A stretch of DNA of 64,000 nucleotides from Melieria omissa (GCA_963971225.1 OZ020267.1:85673648-85737647), one strand, 5' to 3'; positions 52,152 to 64,000 are shown, numbered from the stretch's first letter. The notes: generated by a model from the sequence alone, not told the origin. Numbers and translations are program-made.

Positions 52152-53038
52152 TAAATATAATTAAAGGGTTACGCCACTGTAACCGCTAAAAAAATTGGGT
52201 TTTTTTTGTGATTTTTTTCCTCGCTTTCAAAAAGTTTGTAGAAGAAGTTATTCACAGGTGTTATTTTTGACACAGCAATACACACTGCATCCTCCTAGGC
52301 TATGTTTTCCCTGCAGGGCTTCACGGCACGCAGCACTGAAGGTGCAATTTTGAATCTGCGCCAAAATAAAAAATTCCTGTTAATCTAGAGGCTTTTTGCT
52401 AGAGAAGATCGGGTGGATTTTTAAAAATATTGATTTTTAAACTTTTGGCAGGAGTTTCAAAAAATTTTTTGATTTTTGAGGTAAAAAATGACATGTCTTT
52501 TGTTAATTAAAAATCAACAAATCGAGTTATCAAAAATTCCACACGATCTTCTCTAGATAATGTTATTGTTAAGATCCAGTCAAAATTTTAAGTCAAAATA
52601 TTGAAAATTGTTCGAGTTGTGCCGCGTGCCATTTGGAAAAATCGTGTTTCGAGAAAAGCGCGTTCAAAGTTTTGGGAATGGTTTTCTATGGGCATAACTG
52701 AAAAATTCGAGATGCAAAAATTGTTTACCATTAGTCGGCAATGCCAGGACCATAGAGCTGGCCTTCAAGGTTCAAAAATGCCTCATTCGCCTCCTTCCTG
52801 ACTGATTTATTGAGCGAGCGCGCCTCTTTCGCCGTGTCGCTCAAAGCGGAAAAGTTCGCGGAAGCGAGAACGTCGCATACACCCGCTTCGGCATACGCGT
52901 GACGCGCTTGGCGGTAACCTCGTATTTCGCATAAAAATTTTTTATTTTATGCATAAAACGTTTTGTTTCTTATTCTATAGGGTTCAAACTATTTTTTAAG
53001 CCAATAAAAAAAAATCGATTTTTTTTTAATTTTACATG
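52152..53038. other. Unidentified spacer of unit 2
   Basis: Copy of 44494-45381, with a shorter A run near 53010. It again joins Copia RT at ACATG. Confidence 0.5.
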
Positions 53039-53773
53039 CGTGAACCAATAGCTTCTCTGTAAGGAAAATTTTCATCATCAGAAACACCTTCATATTTTGT
53101 GTAAATCATTCCAGGCACTGTTGGGGCAGAGACAGAAGAACAATTAGTGTGATTAAAACGATTAAGTATTCGATTTATATATGCCGACTGATAAATCTTT
53201 AATTTTCTCTTCTCTCGCTCCCTCTTAATCTGCATACCGACGAAAAATTCTGCTTCTTTATACGTTATACAAAATTCTTTATGTAGTTTATTTAGCATAT
53301 TCATAATTAAATTCGTATCATTGCCGCAAAGTAAACCGTCATCAATGTAGAGTGCCAAATATAAAATAAAACGCTGAGATGTGTATGTGAACACACACTG
53401 GTCAGCTGATGACTGCTTAAATCCGCTACGCAATAGAAAATCGACTATCTTTTTGTTCCATTGTCTGGAAGCCTGTTTAAGGCCGTATATTCCTTTTTTC
53501 AACATACAAATTCGATCATCTACAGCAAATCCATATGGCTGCTCCATATAAATCACGTCATCTAAGTCTCCATGCAAAAACGCCGTTTTGACATCGAATT
53601 GGTATATTTCAAAGTTTTCTGCTGCAGCGATCGACAGTAAAATTCGAACTGATTCATACCGCACTACAGGCGCGTATATTTCATCGTAGTCTATTTTAAA
53701 TTTTTGTAAACATCCCCGTGCTACAAGTCTAGCTTTGAACTTTTCGATTTCTCCTTTTGCGTTTAATTTCTTC
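53039..53773 (-). pseudogene. Copia RT fragment, unit 3
   Basis: Same as 45382-46116, with the YIDD box and the same junction end. Confidence 0.9.
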
Positions 53774-53777
53774 TTAA

Positions 53778-54274
53778 CCCATTAAGCCCTGAGCGTTGCG
53801 TTTGCGCAACGTTTGGGAATTTCGCTACATTAAGTAATTCATAAAGATATAAGACTTGAAAATGGGTAGAATTGGATTCGAATTGATCGTTTTAGATTCT
53901 GCCATACCGAAATTTCAAAATTTTTTAAATATTCATATCTTTTTTTCGATCCAAAGTCAAAGGTTTTTTTTGGGGAATTTTTGAAATTCAATTAAAAATA
54001 CTTATTCTTCAAACCTATCAAAATCCCTTTGTGGGCTGCATTTTGTAATGCTAAACTATTTAAAAATAAGTTTAAAAAAATTTTTTTTTTTTTAAATTTT
54101 ATGTTTTGTATGTGATTAAGGCCCAAATTGCGTTTGCGCAACGTACCCTCCTGGTTCAGGGGGTGGGGGTATGAATTATTTTCTTGATTTTTTTTCTTGA
54201 TTAGGTCAATTACTAAGATTGTGCAAAATTTTATGGAAATCGCACAAGCCCTTCTGGGGTCAGGTTTTAATGGG
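53778..54274. mobile_element. piggyBac-type MITE in Copia RT, unit 3
   Basis: Copy of 46121-46617 at the same site; present because it was duplicated with the unit. Confidence 0.93.
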
Positions 54275-54282
54275 TTAAACAC

Positions 54283-56187
54283 TCAACGATTCGTAATTAC
54301 GTGCTTGTCAGGAGTGCGGGAAACTAACACCCAAGTTTTGTTCTCTTGTAGAGATTGTAACTCCTCATCAATAGCCTTTTGCCATTTTCTGGCATCTGCG
54401 CTATTCATTGCCTCCTCGAGACTATTTGGCTCAAGCTCTGCCATAAAAACTTCAGCAATATTAAGATCTTCATCTTCTCTGTTTGATTTCTTCCTCAAAC
54501 GCGTGTTATAAGGGCTTCTTGGTAATGCCAATCTGGGATCTAAGACCACGGCCGCGCTGTCATTGTCGTTTACGTTGTCTGACTCTTTCGATTCATTAGC
54601 TTGATGCTCTGGTGAGTAACTTTGCGTGTGCGTTTCTATGATTTCATGTGGCTCCCTTTGTTTTTCATTAAAAATTACATCACGTCGTATATAAATTTTC
54701 TTCGAACTAACCTCATAGACTCTGTAGGCTTTACTTTCATCATTGTAACCGATCATGATACATTTCATTGAATTTTTCTCCCATTTAGTTCATTTTTTTG
54801 TCTGACTCTTTCGATTCATTAGCTTGATGCTCTGGTGAGTAACTTTGCGTGTGCGTTTCTATGATTTCATGTGGCTCCCTTTGTTTTTCATTAAAAATTA
54901 CATCACGTCGTATATAAATTTTCTTCGAACTAACCTCATAGACTCTGTAGGCTTTACTTTCATCATTGTAACCGATCATGATACATTTCATTGAATTTTT
55001 CTCCCATTTAGTTCGTTGTTCTTTTGGTATGTGCACAAAAACTTCACTGCCAAAAACCTTCAAGTGCTTAACACATGGTTTGCGTCCGAACCACAGCTCA
55101 TAAGGGGTGGCTCCACCAATTACTTCTGACGATATTCGGTTTCTGAGGTACACAGCCGTGTCTGTAGCTTCACCCCATAAGTACAATGGTAAATCTTTAG
55201 AATGTAGCATGGATTTTGCGGTTTCAACTATAGTTCTGTTCTGCCGTTCAATAAAGCCATTTTGCTCTGGCGCTCTAGGAGTAGAAAATTGTTGTTTGAT
55301 ACCTTTTGATAATAGAAACTCCTTCACGGCATTGTTACGAAATTCTAAACCACCATCAGATCTCAACTTCTTAATGCTGTGGCCATCTGCTCGCACGTCA
55401 GCATAAAGTTGCTTTAATTTATCCAAAACATCGCTCTTCTCCTTCAGAAAGTACACGAAACAATATCTAGAAAAATCATCTTTTAATAACATAAAATAAT
55501 TAGCACCGCCAATCGATGGCGAGCTCATTTTTCCACATAAATCAACATGAAACGTCTCACCAGGAATTTTCGATCGATTTGCACCAGATTTGTCGAACAT
55601 CAAACGATGTTGCTTACCAAGAGCACAGCCTTCACAAAACGGATTTGCTGCGTCGATAGTATCAAAAACCAGCCCTTTAACGATTTTGTTGTTGTTCATT
55701 TTCCGTAAAGTTTCAAAATTAACGTGACCTAGGCGTTCATGCCAAACTTTTATTGAAGCCGCGTTGTTCAAATCAGCAATATTCACAGGTTTTAAATTCA
55801 TTCTATACAGCTTACTTTCACGATACCCATCAGCCAAAATACGATCACCTTTCTTGAATATAACGCGTTGACCGCTTTTAAGAAATATTACATCCATACC
55901 TTTTCCTGTTGCTTGCGAAATTGACACAAAATTTCTGTCCAGATCGGGAACGTAGAGTACACTTTAAGTGTGTAAATAGCGTCGGTCTTATCCGAATTTA
56001 TCACGCGCACATCGACGTCACCTTGGCCAACAGCACACAATTTTCTGCCATCACCAACACGAACCTTACAAAAATCTTTTGGAAAAGTTGAGTAATTCTT
56101 AAAGAACTCCTTCTGAAAACTCATATGATCCGAGGCCCCCGAATCAGCATACCAATTACTTTGAACGTTGTTACTTGCCGAACTCAT
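54283..56187 (-). pseudogene. Copia protease, integrase and linker, unit 3
   Basis: Same domains and breaks as unit 2 (46626-48530). Confidence 0.9.
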
Positions 56188-56248
56188 TAAAATTGATTGT
56201 AACGTAAATAGTTCTTCTTCTTCATTTCTTTGCAGTTCATAAACTTTG

Positions 56249-57025
56249 TTACCTGTTATTTGTTTTTTCTATCATCAAATTTTGTCGATCACCTTTTCTG
56301 CGGTTTGATGTATCATTGCGTTCGCTTTCAATTCGATCCGAATTATCACGATGCTTTTTATAACATTCTCGTGCCCAATGCCCTGGATTATTGCAGTAAT
56401 TGCATTTGCCTGGTCGCCTAATTGTGTTGTTGCTGCCGTTGTTTCTATTTGTACTGCTTTTGCTTTTATTTCTGCTCAGTGCATATGCCGTGCCGGAGTT
56501 TACCGTTTGCCCTTGACTTACATTGTCCTCTGCTTGCCTTAAGTTCATAATTGCTTCTTCGTTAACATTGAAAAACTAACGGATCATCTTATCCGTTAGT
56601 TTTTCAATGTTTTGATCTGTGCTTGGCACTGCATACCATGCAGTTCTCACGTGATCAAACTTTGGAGGTAGACTGCTCAGAATTTTTGCAATAAGCATTG
56701 GAGTTTTCTGCTCCAAATCTAAATCTTTCAGTCGTTGTGCTATGAAGTCGGAAACACGTTCCGTTTTATCCATTTTCAAATTCATAAATTTTGCTAAGAG
56801 TACTTGCGCTGACTGCTCACTTTTCTCTGCATGTACAGTTCTCAGCCTTGCCCACATTTGTGCTGCAGTTGAGCAATCGCTTAAATGCTTGAGCTGCTCC
56901 AACTGTAAGCCACGCATTAGGAAAGCTTGCGCCTCTGCCTCTTTCTCTTCCGATGCCGTTGCATTTGTGCTAGGACGTGTGCTCGTACCCAATATGTACG
57001 GCTTAAGTTTATTTTCCGTCATATA
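56249..57025 (-). pseudogene. Copia Gag, unit 3
   Basis: Same as units 1 and 2, with the palindrome at 56564-56611. Confidence 0.88.
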
Positions 57026-57223
57026 CACTCATGGACAAAATAATAGGTGTGAGCACTTTTATGTCAATATTTAGAAAGCGATTTAAGGAATTCAATTGAC
57101 TACTTTTTATTTCGATGAGTAGCAGTAAAAACACAAAGAAAAGTATTAAAACTTGTAACATTTCGTTTTATATAAACGATTATTTATTCATTTTTTCAAT
57201 ATTGCTTGGACAAAATAATAGGT
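57026..57223 (-). mobile_element. Tc1 element, unit 3, left end only
   Basis: The first 198 bp of the unit Tc1, cut at GGACAAAATAATAGGT by the insertion of Gypsy C. In unit 2 the sequence continues without interruption at 49567, so the insertion postdates the duplication. Confidence 0.9.
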
Positions 57224-57647
57224 TGTAGAAAGATTTCCGTTTATTCGTGAATTCTAAACTATAAGAGTTTTACAAAAGTTACAAAATTTCAAAGATTAGG
57301 TTGAAATAACTTCCTACGCACGCGCACAATCGGCCAGCCTTCGCCGTCCACGATTGCTTGCGACTACAATTTCTCAGTCGGCCAGCCATCGCTGTCCACG
57401 ACTGCTACAATTCTAAATTCTAAATTCTACCTGGAACAAACTTACCCTTCCGAGCAGGAGCCAATCGCAAAGTGGCTCGTCAACTCGTAAGGATCGCTCT
57501 TTTATACACGCGCAGGATAGAGCTTTTACAGCTTTGGAACGAAAGCTTCTATCCATGAGTTTACAAACGAGCTTTAGCTCAATTAGCGTTACCAACTATT
57601 TTATTCTTAAGACTAGGAACAAAGATAACTTAGACTACTCTGCTACA
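57224..57647 (-). repeat. Gypsy C LTR, left
   Basis: TGTAGAAAGATTTCCG ... CTCTGCTACA. Identical by eye to 62152-62575. Confidence 0.93.
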
Positions 57648-57692
57648 GTCTCCCCCTTTGACGTGCGAGGAGCACTCGAATCGTGCGTCAAC

Positions 57693-60600
57693 TTAGGCTG
57701 TCTTCTTGGGTCTTCCTCTCCGTCGAATCGGTCTTACAGGAACTGGATCTTCCTCGGCGTTGGTACCCTTGTACAAAGTGAGTGCGGATGCATCGTAAGC
57801 GCCAACAGCCACGGTAGGGTCATCCTTCGTTGCAACTTCATAAATGGATGCGCCAACCTTCCGTATAACCACATAAGGTCCGTCTCGTTTCGGTACAAAC
57901 TTTGATGAAATTCCTTTCGATGCTTGGCTAAGGACGTGGGTGGTGACCAATACTTCAGTACCCACTTCTATATCTTCTTGTGGTCGTCGATGCTTGTCGC
58001 TATGTATCTTGTTTCGGTCTTGCGTCTGCTGCTCTGCTTCTTTAGCGTTGTTAAAGTTGTTGGCCATACTCTTTAGATACGGCGAGATTTGCGGAATGAA
58101 GTTTTCGCTCTCAACGATGACTCTGACGTCATGCTCTACATCATCAAACGTTCAAAGCTCTTTTCCAAAAGTGAGGTAAGCTGCAGTGTAACCAGTAGAC
58201 TGGCATTTAGCTGTGTTCATAGCAAAACGAATTGATGGCAATCCGAGGTCCCAAACGTCGTGTTGATTTTGAACAACAATTGCAAGTTGTGCTTTAAGGT
58301 CTCTGTTTTTGCGCTCAACTGGATTGGCTGCCGGATGATAAACGGGTGTAAAAAGCTGTTGTATGCCCATGCAATATGCAACTTTCTGCATAATGGATGA
58401 AACAAACTGGACTCCGTTATCTGATCTTAGGCGTCGCGGAATACCAAAACGCATAAATACTTCTTCGATTAATACCTTGGCACAAATCTCGGCAGTAGCT
58501 TCTTTTAGCGGAAATATTTCAACCCAACGACTTGCTACGTCTTCTGCTATAAAGATCCATTGATGACCTTCTGCAGTTTTGGGTAATGGTCCAAATAGAT
58601 CGATTGCTATTACTTCAAAACGTTGTTTACTGCTTGTAGTTTGTAGTAATCCCATTGGCTTCATGTTGGTTGCTTTGTAGCGCTGGCACTCGATGCAATT
58701 TCGTACATATTTACTTATGTCTGCACGCATGCCTGGCCAAAAGTAGCGGTATGCAATACGCGCAATTGTTCTTTCTGCTCCGTAATGCCCTGCAGTACTT
58801 TCGTCGTGATATGATTTCAAAATAGCTGCACGCTCGTGCACAGGAATCACAAGCTGAGCGTCTTCAACAGTGTCGTTAGCATAGCAATACAGGACACCAT
58901 CGTTTAGGATATAACCACGGTTATTCCAAATAGTGACGTTCTCATCTGCTTTCTCCAGTGAAAGGATAATGTTCTTCAAATATTCGTCTTTGAGTTGCTG
59001 ATCTCTTAATTCTTTCGGACCTTTACGGGGCAAGTCCACATCAAATGCACAAATGCAATTTGGCGATACGTGATCGATCTCGATACAGGGTGGTCGTGAC
59101 AGCATGTCTGCTACCGCGTTGGTTCTTCCTGGGGTGTAGTCTACCTTGAAGTTATATTGCTGTATCTGCAATGCCCATCTGGCGAGACGACCTGATGGTG
59201 ATTTCATTGTTAGCAGCCATTTTAGTGGTTGATGATCAGTCATTAGTAAAATTTGTCCTCCTTCAATATATCCGCGGAATTTTGCACATGCCCATACTAT
59301 GGCTAATGCTTCCCGCTCAGTGGTTGAATAATTCCTTTCAGCTGACGTTAGCAATCTACTTGCGTATTCAATGGGGTGTTCTAAATTCTTCTCCCCCTGG
59401 AGTAAAACTGCTCCCAAAGCATAACCACTTGCATCTGCTTTTATTATAAATGGTACGTTGTCTTCGGCTTGCTTCAAAATTGGTGGCGAAACAAGCAATT
59501 GCTTCAATTTGTTGAAGGCGCTAATTTGTGGCTCAAACCACTGCCAGTTAACGTTCTTTTCCATTAAGTCTGTGAGTGGTTTTGCGATTTCTGCGTAGTG
59601 CTCGATGAAACGACGGTACCACGAGCACGTCTGCACAATTGAAATTAACTCTTTCAAGTTCCGAGGCTCTTTTCTTTGTGTGATAGCTATGGTTTTTTCC
59701 GGATCAACACTAATACCATTAGCGGTAAGGATATGGCCTAAATACTTCACACTAGCGCAACAAAACCGACATTTTGCATTGTTGATGTGCAATTTAAACT
59801 GCTCAAGCCTCTCAAAAATAATTTTCAAATCTTCCAAGTGCTCAACAAATGATGAAGAACACACGATAATGTCATCTAGATATGCCAGGATCTGAACATT
59901 TGGAATCGCCGATTTGAATCGATCGATTAATCGTTGGAACGTCGCTGGTGCATTGCGCAAACCAAACGGCATTCGCTTGAAGCAAAACGTACCGAAAGGC
60001 GTAATTAGGCACGTTTTCTCTCTATATTTAGCTGCAACAGCAATCTGATAGTAGCCGCTCTGAAGATCTAAAGTTGTCATGAACTTCGTGCTCTTAGCAG
60101 CATGCAACAAATCGTCCATGCGTGGTAGCGGATAACGATCGGGCTTAGTTATAGCATTTAGTTTGCGGTAATCCACACAAACACGTATACCTCCATCTTT
60201 TTTCGGTACCATGACTACCGGTGAACACCAAGCTGATTCGCATTCTTCAATGACATCGTTTTCGATCATTTTCTCAATTTCGCTCTTGAGTTCGCGCATT
60301 TTTGGAAAAGTTAGGCGATAGGGCGGCGATGCGATCGGATCATGGCCCTCTGTGTCAATAAAATGTTCAGCGTATGGTGTAGGCTCATAAGATGGTTCAA
60401 AAACCTTTGGATGAGCTTGCAGTACACTATCGAGCTGTAACTTTTCATCGGACGTTAGCTGTGCTCCGTCTGTTTCTTTCACAAAGCGGAAGTCTATAGA
60501 AAGCAGACTAACAAAGTTCGCGGCGTCATATGCTTGACTGTATGTAACGCCACTGAATAAACCAGAGTCTTTCGACCTCTCTGGTGTAACAATATGTGAA

Positions 60601-62048
60601 GGGATGGCATCCTTAAAAATGCTTTGAATTGAGTGGGGTGAATAATCGTTTACCTTCGGAATATCTGGCCCATAATATTCAAACTCAGACATATACACAT
60701 CTGGTTGCTCTATTTCTCGGGCAGCTTCTTCACGTGCTTTCAAGTGAGCCTTATATTTGGTTTCAGATACTTTGAGAATTTCAACAACATTTAACTGAAG
60801 CGGTAATGCCTCAGCGAAGTCGAACTGTTGTGTTGGGGTACTTTCGAAGTACCAATAGCGTTGGGCCATGTTCAGCACAATACCCGCTTCCTCCATAAAG
60901 TCTGCGCCGATCAGAGTTCGGTTTCCAGTGGCATTTGGGAAAACCATGAATTGAATATTTAAACAACGCCCACCAATAACTACTTTGCAAGTTGTGGATA
61001 AGCACTCTTGAAACGATGCGCTCCCATCAGCGAGTGAAACCTCGCATTTGACTTTCGCAAACTTGCACCCTTTGAACTCCATAATGCGTTTGAGGTTTGC
61101 ACTTGCAACGCTTGTGCGAGCTCCGGAGTCAAAATACGCTTGACCCGGTACACCAAATAGTTGCACATTGACAACCGGAATGTCTCTGCCAATAGGGCCT
61201 GGTGACATCGAATTGAAATTGACGACGCCGGCAGATATAGCTGGCTTCTTGCTGCACTTGGGGCAAGTCGCACGAGTCACGCCTGGAGCATTGCAACCGT
61301 AGCACGCAAATTTCGGTTTGGTAGCCACCGCTTCAGCAATAGCTGCAGCATGCACTTCTCTTTCCTCTGCACTCTTTTTTTTGAAACAGTTTTCGACACT
61401 GTGCCCCTTTTTCCGGCAAAAACTGCACCGATCTGGACCACTGGAAACAGAACCATGGACATCAGCGTTCACAGTGTGCGTTTTGCGTTCTTGCAAGGAC
61501 AATTCAGCTTCACGAGCTTCAGTCAACAGCTCATCAAAATTCGAAATTCGTTGACGGCTAACTTTATCACGAATTTGTGTGTGTAACATGCCAAACAAAA
61601 GATCAATTTGGTCAGCTTCAGCTGGCACATTTGTCAATTGGGAAAACAACGCACGTTTCTTTCGGATAAAAGTGTCTGTTGGTTCGTTCTTATGCTGCTT
61701 TAATTCAAAAATTTCAACATAAATCCGCCATGCTGGTTTTGGAGGAGAGAAAGCTTCACGCAACATGCGTACAGCATCGGCAAAAGTCGTTGCCTTTGCA
61801 TATACACCACGCCACCATTCTGCTGCGTCACCCTCGAGAATCATTGGCATGCCGTTTATTGCATCTGAATCAGAAATTTTTTCGACCAATTTGAACGTCG
61901 AAATTGCAGCAATAAATTCCTCAACTTTTGAGGCGCTTCGTTCACCGCTGTAACGCGCCGTGCAAAAGCTAAACGAGCCAGTTCGTGAATTAAAATTGCT
62001 GACCGCTTGCATCAGCCGATCAAATTGCTCAGGAGTAAAAGTCGCCAT
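57693..62048 (-). CDS. Gypsy C Gag-Pol with one in-frame TGA
   Basis: The first ATG in frame is at 62048; the frame is open upstream into the primer site but without ATG. It runs 1,298 codons to TGA at 58152-58154, then continues in the same frame to TAA at 57693. Order: capsid-type Gag; CCHC knuckle (about residues 208-221); a second Cys cluster CX2CX9CX2C (249-265); protease DSGA (307-309); RT with YLDD (723-726); RNase H (KADASGYALGAV); integrase with HHCC (HYDES..H, CIEC) and D, D, E in IDLFGPLP, SDNGVQF and NPVERKNRD. The TGA falls shortly after the integrase core, so only the C-terminal tail (which binds DNA or chromatin) is affected. The second copy has the same TGA. A mutation of an Arg codon (CGA) is the simplest source; readthrough is possible. 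Confidence 0.92.
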
Positions 62049-62134
62049 TTTGAAATTCGCAGAATTACTTTGGGCTCTCGCAATACGTTCGCTGCGTCGA
62101 ATCGAATATTCGGAACTGCTGGGAAGGTTAGCCA

Positions 62135-62149
62135 CGATGTTGGGCGCCA
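62135..62149 (-). promoter_or_regulatory. Gypsy C primer-binding site (tRNA-Lys type)
   Basis: Two bases inside the 5' LTR the minus strand reads TGGCGCCCAACATCG, whose first 11 bases match the tRNA-Lys type site TGGCGCCCAAC. Confidence 0.8.
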
Positions 62150-62151
62150 AT

Positions 62152-62575
62152 TGTAGAAAGATTTCCGTTTATTCGTGAATTCTAAACTATAAGAGTTTTA
62201 CAAAAGTTACAAAATTTCAAAGATTAGGTTGAAATAACTTCCTACGCACGCGCACAATCGGCCAGCCTTCGCCGTCCACGATTGCTTGCGACTACAATTT
62301 CTCAGTCGGCCAGCCATCGCTGTCCACGACTGCTACAATTCTAAATTCTAAATTCTACCTGGAACAAACTTACCCTTCCGAGCAGGAGCCAATCGCAAAG
62401 TGGCTCGTCAACTCGTAAGGATCGCTCTTTTATACACGCGCAGGATAGAGCTTTTACAGCTTTGGAACGAAAGCTTCTATCCATGAGTTTACAAACGAGC
62501 TTTAGCTCAATTAGCGTTACCAACTATTTTATTCTTAAGACTAGGAACAAAGATAACTTAGACTACTCTGCTACA
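62152..62575 (-). repeat. Gypsy C LTR shared by two copies
   Basis: It is 5' LTR to the copy at 57224-62575 and 3' LTR to the copy that continues right. LTR-body-LTR-body is what unequal LTR-LTR exchange yields. Confidence 0.93.
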
Positions 62576-64000
62576 GTCTCCCCCTTTGACGTGCGAGGAG
62601 CACTCGAATCGTGCGTCAACTTAGGCTGTCTTCTTGGGTCTTCCTCTCCGTCGAATCGGTCTTACAGGAACTGGATCTTCCTCGGCGTTGGTACCCTTGT
62701 ACAAAGTGAGTGCGGATGCATCGTAAGCGCCAACAGCCACGGTAGGGTCATCCTTCGTTGCAACTTCATAAATGGATGCGCCAACCTTCCGTATAACCAC
62801 ATAAGGTCCGTCTCGTTTCGGTACAAACTTTGATGAAATTCCTTTCGATGCTTGGCTAAGGACGTGGGTGGTGACCAATACTTCAGTACCCACTTCTATA
62901 TCTTCTTGTGGTCGTCGATGCTTGTCGCTATGTATCTTGTTTCGGTCTTGCGTCTGCTGCTCTGCTTCTTTAGCGTTGTTAAAGTTGTTGGCCATACTCT
63001 TTAGATACGGCGAGATTTGCGGAATGAAGTTTTCGCTCTCAACGATGACTCTGACGTCATGCTCTACATCATCAAACGTTCAAAGCTCTTTTCCAAAAGT
63101 GAGGTAAGCTGCAGTGTAACCAGTAGACTGGCATTTAGCTGTGTTCATAGCAAAACGAATTGATGGCAATCCGAGGTCCCAAACGTCGTGTTGATTTTGA
63201 ACAACAATTGCAAGTTGTGCTTTAAGGTCTCTGTTTTTGCGCTCAACTGGATTGGCTGCCGGATGATAAACGGGTGTAAAAAGCTGTTGTATGCCCATGC
63301 AATATGCAACTTTCTGCATAATGGATGAAACAAACTGGACTCCGTTATCTGATCTTAGGCGTCGCGGAATACCAAAACGCATAAATACTTCTTCGATTAA
63401 TACCTTGGCACAAATCTCGGCAGTAGCTTCTTTTAGCGGAAATATTTCAACCCAACGACTTGCTACGTCTTCTGCTATAAAGATCCATTGATGACCTTCT
63501 GCAGTTTTGGGTAATGGTCCAAATAGATCGATTGCTATTACTTCAAAACGTTGTTTACTGCTTGTAGTTTGTAGTAATCCCATTGGCTTCATGTTGGTTG
63601 CTTTGTAGCGCTGGCACTCGATGCAATTTCGTACATATTTACTTATGTCTGCACGCATGCCTGGCCAAAAGTAGCGGTATGCAATACGCGCAATTGTTCT
63701 TTCTGCTCCGTAATGCCCTGCAGTACTTTCGTCGTGATATGATTTCAAAATAGCTGCACGCTCGTGCACAGGAATCACAAGCTGAGCGTCTTCAACAGTG
63801 TCGTTAGCATAGCAATACAGGACACCATCGTTTAGGATATAACCACGGTTATTCCAAATAGTGACGTTCTCATCTGCTTTCTCCAGTGAAAGGATAATGT
63901 TCTTCAAATATTCGTCTTTGAGTTGCTGATCTCTTAATTCTTTCGGACCTTTACGGGGCAAGTCCACATCAAATGCACAAATGCAATTTGGCGATACGTG
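62576..64000 (-). mobile_element. Gypsy C second copy, partial at window edge
   Basis: Identical by eye to 57648-59072 at an offset of 4,928 bp. Its 5' part is beyond the window. Confidence 0.93.
62621..64000 (-). CDS. Gypsy C Pol, second copy, 5' part outside
   Basis: Integrase region of the second copy: HHCC, D,D,E residues as in the first copy, and the same TGA, here at 63080-63082, followed by the in-frame C-terminal tail ending at 62621. The frame is open to base 64000. The first Met seen within the window is not its real start. Confidence 0.9.

Larger units (their letters stand above)
53039..57025 (-). mobile_element. Copia, unit 3 (truncated at both ends)
   Basis: Copy of unit 2 Copia at an offset of 7,657 bp, including the MITE, the 223-bp duplication and the palindrome. 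Confidence 0.92.
38271..57223. repeat. Tandem array of three Copia-Tc1-LINE units
   Basis: Unit 1 is 38271-45381, unit 2 45382-53038, unit 3 from 53039 until it is cut by Gypsy C at 57224. Units 2 and 3 have a 7,657-bp period and look almost identical. Unit 1 lacks the 501-bp MITE insertion, has a 50-bp deletion and several substitutions. The junction joins the end of the unidentified spacer to the middle of Copia RT at ACATG, present on both sides, so the array arose by tandem duplication with microhomology. Confidence 0.9.
57224..62575 (-). mobile_element. Gypsy C: complete LTR element, first copy of a tandem
   Basis: LTRs of 424 bp at 57224-57647 and 62152-62575 appear identical. The interior (57648-62151) carries one gag-pol frame, a tRNA-Lys-type primer site and a polypurine tract (AAAGGGGGAGAC on the minus strand at 57648-57660). 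No env: only 45 bp separate the pol stop from the LTR. The right LTR is immediately followed by the 3' end of a second copy, so the two share it. The far flank is outside the window, so the target duplication cannot be checked. Confidence 0.93.

Noticed and set aside
62049..62150. Gag start of Gypsy C upstream of 62048
   Set aside because: The frame is open but has no ATG there; its first codon would be TTG inside the primer-binding site.
9417..64000. Second exon of the FUN14 gene
   Set aside because: I looked on the plus strand for the continuation of the FUN14 domain and did not recognise it; a short diverged exon could still be missed.

Overview
This is eukaryotic DNA from an insect, most likely a higher fly (Diptera). 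It is AT-rich, genes carry GT-AG introns, and one host exon has a fly-type core promoter motif upstream. The transposon families (Gypsy, Copia, Tc1/mariner, piggyBac, Harbinger, a tRNA-derived SINE, a LINE) suit a large, repeat-rich fly genome, perhaps a tephritid; the species is an inference. Nothing looks bacterial: I see no operons, no CRISPR array and no rRNA or true tRNA gene.

Only one host gene is visible. It is the first coding exon (5836-5987, + strand) of a FUN14-domain (FUNDC1-like) mitochondrial outer-membrane protein, with an Ohler motif 1 promoter element at 5278-5288. Its 5' splice site at 5988 opens into DNA that is almost entirely transposons. I found no second exon, so much or all of the next 58 kb may be one repeat-filled intron.

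Layout. 1-3064: a Gypsy gag-pol frame (minus) running off the left edge. 4886-5227: solo LTR just upstream of the host promoter. 6149-9414: 3.3-kb DNA transposon with 24-bp terminal inverted repeats (TIRs) holding smaller MITE-like elements. 9741-24576: one Tc1 copy inflated to about 15 kb by a SINE, by an 8.7-kb insert that holds a full Gypsy element (A) with a piggyBac-type MITE inside it, and by a DD37E element that itself holds a piggyBac. 24646-25800: another Tc1 remnant. 26185-28454: a fold-back element with arms of about 0.74-0.82 kb around a gene of unknown function. 28881-32051: a MITE, a SINE fragment and nested Harbinger remnants. 32052-37409: a degenerate Gypsy (B).

37410-57223: a Copia element with a Tc1 inserted in its gag and a LINE inserted in that Tc1. 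Most of this block is tandemly repeated: three units, the later two with a 7,657-bp period and a MITE that unit 1 lacks. 57224-64000: a Gypsy element (C) inserted in the third unit and itself in tandem with a second copy that shares an LTR (period 4,928 bp) and leaves the window.

Almost every element gene is broken by a stop, frameshift or insertion; each break is recorded. The most intact coding units are the left-edge Gypsy frame, the piggyBac transposase (one frameshift) and Gypsy C (one in-frame TGA, present in both copies). The least explained item is the fold-back element at 26185-28454, together with a spliced fragment at 17992-18462 that looks like the other end of the same protein family.
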